A stretch of 51,885 nt of DNA, from the IMG/VR virus record IMGVR_UViG_3300035674_000005, positions 1-51,885 of that record; one strand, given 5' to 3'. Positions 48,702 through 51,885 of this stretch are shown here, piece after piece. The position numbers were made by a program, and so were the translations under genes. Origin of the DNA: a virus. Each line of letters begins with the position of its first letter. Position 1 is the first letter of the stretch. The notes under the pieces are model-generated. The model saw only the letters and a list, made by a program, of their open reading frames with translations. It did no database searches and was not told where the DNA came from.

Positions 48702-48950
48702 TTAACCTTTGATGAATGTGTCTAGATAGTTCTTACGCACCCAAAATGTCTCGTATCCATCCCAGTCTTGAAGAAGAGCCGCGACGTGCTTATGGCAAAC
48801 GGGCACATCGGGATAGGGCGTTACAACATATAGCTCTTTTCGACTGTGTTTCACCGCTGCAATCGGACATCCTAGCGAGTAGTAGATTGTATCCTTACGT
48901 CGATTGGTTGTGTACAACAGGCTGGTTTGTTCCCTCTTTGTTAGTCTCAT
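48702..48950 (-). CDS. Small basic protein of unknown function (82 aa)
   Basis: Starts MRLTKREQTSLLYTTNRR after CGGAGAG. Contains PVCHKHVAALLQDWDGYETF, a Cys-His cluster without a full zinc site. First gene after the promoter at 48976-49004. Confidence 0.7.
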   Translation of the reverse strand: MRLTKREQTSLLYTTNRRKDTIYYSLGCPIAAVKHSRKELYVVTPYPDVPVCHKHVAALLQDWDGYETFWVRKNYLDTFIKG

Positions 48951-48975
48951 TTTGCTCTCCGTTCTTTACTCTTCT

Positions 48976-49004
48976 AATCTACTTCCCACTAGTGAGAAAG
49001 TCGA
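48976..49004 (-). promoter_or_regulatory. Minus-strand promoter
   Basis: TCGACT (49004-48999) and TAGATT (48981-48976) are 17 bases apart. The -10 and upstream bases GTGGGAAGTAGATT are shared exactly with the element before the primase-helicase. Downstream AGAAGAGTAAAG matches the other phage promoters. Confidence 0.65.
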
Positions 49005-49025
49005 GATACTGTAATATTGCTTAAC

Positions 49026-49053
49026 AAAAAAGAGAGTTTTTAGGCTCTCTTTC
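49026..49053 (-). terminator. Terminator after thyX (possibly bidirectional)
   Basis: AAAGAGAG and CTCTCTTT form a palindrome around TTTTTAGG. On the minus strand it is followed by TTTTTT. It ends the long nucleotide-metabolism operon six bases after the thyX stop. Confidence 0.75.
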
Positions 49054-49058
49054 GCTTG

Positions 49059-49922
49059 CTATTTGTTTCCCAGTCCTTGGAAGCTAATACAGTGGTGCGT
49101 CACAGTATCCTTAAGACAACCCGACTCGACTATGTACCTGTAGCTCTGAAACCCTGTTGTGTTGTTGTAGCGTCCGACCGCAGCGAAAGCACAGTGCTCT
49201 AACGGGGTCATGTGCTGCTCCAGGATGAGCCGATCGTGTAGCCTCTTGTCCTTCTCGTACTCGAAGTCGCCGTCGAAGTTGTTGAACGATATCCGGGCGC
49301 ATCGAGCTGTACAGACATGAAGCCTCTCGTCTAGGGATAGGTGCCTGATGTCGCGGCTGTAGAACGGTAGGTGCCATTGACCTAGTTCCAATAGCTGTGG
49401 CATGTTAGCCTCGTACAGATCTCGTACCTTGGTCGCATCCCGTTTCATGTCCGGTTGTACGCCCTCTGCACAGCGCAAGGAAAAGAAGTGCTTCCACGCA
49501 TGCTGATCGCCGGTTACGATACAGCCACCATGCATCCAGGGCTCTAGGTAGCGATTTGCGTTCTGCTTTGCCAGACCCATGTTGACCAGCCGAGAGACTG
49601 ATTCGACCGCTTCCATACGGTGCTGCATGACCTCCGCAACCGCCTGCTCCTGTACGCTAATCTCTAGCTCCGTCCCGCCCATCCCCTTAGCAAAGCCCGT
49701 AAAGATGGGAATGTAGGGGTCTGTCTCTACCTGCTCGATTACGCGCTGTATCGGTATCGCCCGACTGCTGTAGTGGCTTTGAGAGAACAGTCGATGGGTT
49801 CGTAGTTCCGCCTGAAGTAGCTTCCAGAAACGGGGAAAGACCACTGTTGTCAGCCTATCCCCGGTTACGATGTTCCTACTGTCGGCTATGATGTAGGGTT
49901 CAATCTTCGCCGTCGTCGTCAT
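49059..49922 (-). CDS. thyX: Flavin-dependent thymidylate synthase
   Basis: Makes dTMP from dUMP using FAD and methylene-tetrahydrofolate. Length 287 aa. The signature region ELRTHRLFSQSHYSSRAIP (39-57) is the phage/proteobacterial variant of the RHRx7S motif. QNANRYLEPWMH, HFFSLRCAE and MTPLEHCAF also fit. GAGGACGAG precedes the ATG, which lies 23 bases inside the preceding gene. Works with the reductase and MazG in dNTP supply. Confidence 0.92.
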   Translation of the reverse strand: MTTTAKIEPYIIADSRNIVTGDRLTTVVFPRFWKLLQAELRTHRLFSQSHYSSRAIPIQRVIEQVETDPYIPIFTGFAKGMGGTELEISVQEQAVAEVMQHRMEAVESVSRLVNMGLAKQNANRYLEPWMHGGCIVTGDQHAWKHFFSLRCAEGVQPDMKRDATKVRDLYEANMPQLLELGQWHLPFYSRDIRHLSLDERLHVCTARCARISFNNFDGDFEYEKDKRLHDRLILEQHMTPLEHCAFAAVGRYNNTTGFQSYRYIVESGCLKDTVTHHCISFQGLGNK

Positions 49923-50085
49923 ACTCGTCCTCTAGTTCGCTTATCGCTATCGTAATGCTCTCCATCACATCGCCCATAACCTCATCCTCACTCCGACCCT
50001 GTATCTGCATCAGATTAAGCTCAAGTGGGAAAGCAACTTTAAGCTCATCCTTGACAAAAATTTCGATGATAAACTGATTACTCAT
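49900..50085 (-). CDS. Small acidic protein of unknown function (61 aa)
   Basis: Starts MSNQFIIEIFVKDELKVAF (strands) and ends in a strongly acidic tail (ISELEDEYDDDGED). Overlaps thyX by 23 bases in another frame. Possibly a regulatory partner of the nucleotide enzymes, but nothing proves it. Confidence 0.7.
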   Translation of the reverse strand: MSNQFIIEIFVKDELKVAFPLELNLMQIQGRSEDEVMGDVMESITIAISELEDEYDDDGED

Positions 50086-50132
50086 GGGATAGCCTTTATA
50101 TGGGTGATTATCTCTATCTTGACATCTCTTTG

Positions 50133-50459
50133 TTACCTATTATCTCCCGAACCGCTAATAACACCCCGCTCTCGTCTCGATTGCAGCTTAGCTAGGTTGT
50201 CTGCTGCTACCTGTTCAAAGTCCATGCCATACGCGGTACATATCTCCGCCAAGAACCACAGCACATCACCCAGTTCTTTACTTAGCTTGGTCTGGTCTAG
50301 TGGCTTGTCGTCGCGTATCTCCTTAGCTAGCAACGATGTCACCTCGCCTACCTCACCCGCTAGACCCAGCATCAGATACTCTGCCGCTCGCTCAACAGGA
50401 TAGATGGCTGTCGTGTGAGCCTCGATCTGGTAGGTAATAAAGTCCACGTAATGCCTCAT
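50133..50459 (-). CDS. mazG: MazG-type nucleotide pyrophosphohydrolase
   Basis: Hydrolyses NTPs or dNTPs, and in phages is proposed to alter host alarmone or nucleotide pools. All-alpha, 108 aa from ATG 50459. Metal-binding residues are in LAGEVGEVTSLLAKEIRD and KELGDVLWFLAEI (ExxE...ExxD pattern). I prefer 50459 because GAAGAG lies upstream. ATGs at 50474 and 50516 would add 5 or 19 residues, and the longest would overlap the regulator gene by 20 bases. Confidence 0.88.
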   Translation of the reverse strand: MRHYVDFITYQIEAHTTAIYPVERAAEYLMLGLAGEVGEVTSLLAKEIRDDKPLDQTKLSKELGDVLWFLAEICTAYGMDFEQVAADNLAKLQSRRERGVISGSGDNR

Positions 50460-50496
50460 GTTGTTTCTCTTCATATGGTCGGGTATCAGATCGCTT

Positions 50497-50688
50497 TCAA
50501 ATCTTAAAGATGTCATTTGGTGTTATCCCCAGTCCCTTAGTGAGCTTAGCTACGGTCTGTGTACTGGGCATCTGGTGCGGGTTGTCGTACAAGCGATACA
50601 AGGTACTGGTTCCGATCCCGCACTTTTGCGCCAGTCTATACATAGGTAGGTCGAACTCGTCAACTATCTCTCTGATGCGCTGTCTCAT
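50497..50688 (-). CDS. XRE/Cro-type helix-turn-helix regulator (63 aa)
   Basis: A minimal DNA-binding domain: MYRLAQKCGIGTSTLYRLY (residues 17-35) is the helix-turn-helix, and QTVAKLTKGLGITPNDIF closes the five-helix fold. GGGAGG six bases upstream sets the ATG at 50688. Earlier in-frame ATGs at 50751 and 50748 would overlap the reductase stop and read through the promoter. An inverted repeat just upstream suggests self-control. Could switch the nucleotide operon. Confidence 0.85.
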   Translation of the reverse strand: MRQRIREIVDEFDLPMYRLAQKCGIGTSTLYRLYDNPHQMPSTQTVAKLTKGLGITPNDIFKI

Positions 50689-50695
50689 GATGCCT

Positions 50696-50733
50696 CCCAT
50701 CGATGTCTCTTCTTCTATTTTACCACCGATGGG
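50696..50733 (-). promoter_or_regulatory. Promoter and inverted-repeat operator before the XRE gene
   Basis: CCCATCG (50696-50702) and CGATGGG (50727-50733) are perfect 7-bp arms 24 bases apart. Between them on the minus strand is TAAAAT followed by AGAAGAAGAGACA, resembling the downstream part of the other phage promoters. Binding to the two arms would cover the -10 region. Confidence 0.55.
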
Positions 50734-50747
50734 AAATATAAACGGCA

Positions 50748-51885
50748 TCATCGCACCGGACAGCCACCCTTAGCACAATCGCTATCTACGTCCCATTCCT
50801 CTCCCGTCTCAAACGAGGCGATCAAGGCTGCGAAGTCATCTTCCTCGATCTTTCCGTGCTGGGTTTGCCACAGTAGATATTGCTTCTCTGTGATCTCCTC
50901 GTAGACCATCTGAGGATATGGTGAGAAGACAGGCAGGAACGCGATACCTACATAGAACAACCAGTTTTCTACTAGCCAGCGAGCTATCTCAGGGATCTCA
51001 GCGGGGGTGAACGTCACTGTGATGCTGGTGTTGTGCTCTGACCAAAATATCATGCTATCTCGGTAGCGATTAAGCTGGGATATCGCTGGCTCTTGGGTAC
51101 TGGCTATCTTGGCATTGCTCTTGACGGCGAACGTAAAGACCTTAGTCCGGCAAATGTCCCACTGTAGATAGGCAGACGAGTCGGGATCCTCGGGAGGCAC
51201 ATAGACACCGATGCGCTCTAGGGACTTGACCCCCTCTATGTACTTGTCTTCCTCTTCCTTGATTGGCAGCCCTTTGTCGCGTTTGTAGTTGATGGTCGCC
51301 AGCAGGTTGTCAAAATAGTCCTTGCCTTGTCCGTTCTCTGGACTGGGCTTGAACCCTAAGACAGTCAAGGCTTTGGCAACCGGATCATGCTTGCTGACCC
51401 TAATCCGGCGATAGTAGTAGGGCGCGTAGTCCCTGTGTATGCCAGCCGATACGCCAGGGAGCAGCGACATAGTACCCGATGGCTTGATACAGGTCGCTAG
51501 CTTGGCTCGGGGGATTCCCATAGCCTTGTGATAATCGTCCGCTGCTTGCCGTACGACATGGTGGCAGGTGGCTAGTAGTACGTTGTCGCTCTCGATGCCT
51601 AGTAGATCAAAGGCTGTCATCACGCCCGTTAAAGAGACTCCTAAGAGCCTGTCCTCGGACTGGACTTGGTGCCAGTTGCGATCCTTGATCTCGACGTTGG
51701 TGATACGGGAGCAGTGTCTGGTAGCGAGGATGAGTGAGTGTCGTAGCTGTATCTCGTCTAGTCGATAGCCGCCATCTACCTTATTGACATGGGCTGATAG
51801 TGGTACCTCGGCTAGGTTGCATAGTCCTCGGTCGCGCAGTAGTATCTCAGCACAGGGGTTTACGCCCTCAAAGTCCGGTCGTCGC
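50748..51885 (-). CDS. Class II ribonucleotide reductase, C-terminal part
   Basis: Continuation of the gene at 1-1221. Bases 51702-51885 repeat 1-184, so the unique C-terminal portion is 50748-51701. CIKPSGTMSLLPGVSAGIHR is the conserved phosphate- and substrate-binding stretch, and YAPYYYRRIRVSKHDP follows, as in class II enzymes. The last residues, DSDCAKGGCPVR, carry the swinging redox cysteines (C716 and C721 of the joined protein), with the same spacing as in the Lactobacillus enzyme. The stop precedes the XRE regulator by 60 bases. Confidence 0.95.
   Translation of the reverse strand, partial: RRPDFEGVNPCAEILLRDRGLCNLAEVPLSAHVNKVDGGYRLDEIQLRHSLILATRHCSRITNVEIKDRNWHQVQSEDRLLGVSLTGVMTAFDLLGIESDNVLLATCHHVVRQAADDYHKAMGIPRAKLATCIKPSGTMSLLPGVSAGIHRDYAPYYYRRIRVSKHDPVAKALTVLGFKPSPENGQGKDYFDNLLATINYKRDKGLPIKEEEDKYIEGVKSLERIGVYVPPEDPDSSAYLQWDICRTKVFTFAVKSNAKIASTQEPAISQLNRYRDSMIFWSEHNTSITVTFTPAEIPEIARWLVENWLFYVGIAFLPVFSPYPQMVYEEITEKQYLLWQTQHGKIEEDDFAALIASFETGEEWDVDSDCAKGGCPVR
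51702..51885. repeat. Terminal direct repeat, right copy
   Basis: Copy of 1-184 with T instead of C at the position equivalent to 58. See the left copy for interpretation. Confidence 0.95.

Overview
The window is essentially one complete genome of a tailed double-stranded DNA phage with a lambda-like tail tip (siphovirus morphology). The first 184 bases recur at positions 51702-51885 with one mismatch, and a class II ribonucleotide reductase gene reads in frame across that junction. The unit is therefore a circular map of about 51,701 bp opened inside the reductase gene. I see no integrase, no complete tRNA gene and no photosynthesis genes. A cyanobacterial or similar host is plausible: there are polysaccharide-degrading enzymes, a class II reductase with ThyX, a DUF3854 primase, and three copies of the cyanobacterial octamer GCGATCGC. 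That host assignment is inference.

Layout. (1) Replication and nucleotide genes lie on the minus strand around the junction (49.0-51.9 kb and 0-6.4 kb): a DNA polymerase resembling mitochondrial Pol gamma, a 5'-3' exonuclease, an unknown 365-aa protein, class II reductase, a small XRE-type regulator, MazG and ThyX. (2) Diverging from these is a ribbon-helix-helix protein, a DUF3854/VirE-type primase-helicase, and a likely replication origin (8.8-9.1 kb) with TGTCTACCC iterons flanking an AT-rich core. (3) From 9.2 to 18.4 kb are plus-strand accessory genes: three likely polysaccharide-active enzymes (DUF4874/DUF4832, a lyase-like jelly roll with a beta-trefoil, GH5 with malectin), an L,D-transpeptidase-like protein and many genes under 80 codons. 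Repeated GGGG/CCCC hairpins separate several of these genes. (4) Lysis genes occupy 18.6-20.0 kb: a GH19-type endolysin, a four-helix holin candidate and a spanin-like protein. (5) The head and tail module runs 20.0-45.9 kb: terminase, a 1300-aa repeat fibre with two malectin domains, portal, MuF, nuclease, scaffold, capsid, connectors, tail tube, G/GT chaperones with a programmed -1 frameshift, tape measure with a LytM domain, and lambda M, L, K, I, J homologues. (6) From 45.9 to 49.0 kb on the minus strand is a run of very small genes, including seven peptides of 61 residues or fewer that are largely one membrane helix each and are overlapped head to tail, plus two secreted proteins.

Regulation. 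Promoters at 13.5 kb, 15.1 kb and 48.3 kb (minus) share one layout: TTTACC or TTAACC, an imperfect ACACGC-N8-GCGTGT palindrome, then TATATT directly abutting. A half copy lies between the divergent polymerase and ribbon-helix-helix genes, so the ribbon-helix-helix protein is a candidate regulator of a phage-wide regulon. The most unusual features are the Pol gamma-like polymerase, the origin, the operator regulon, the 22-residue repeat fibre and the micro-membrane-peptide cassette.
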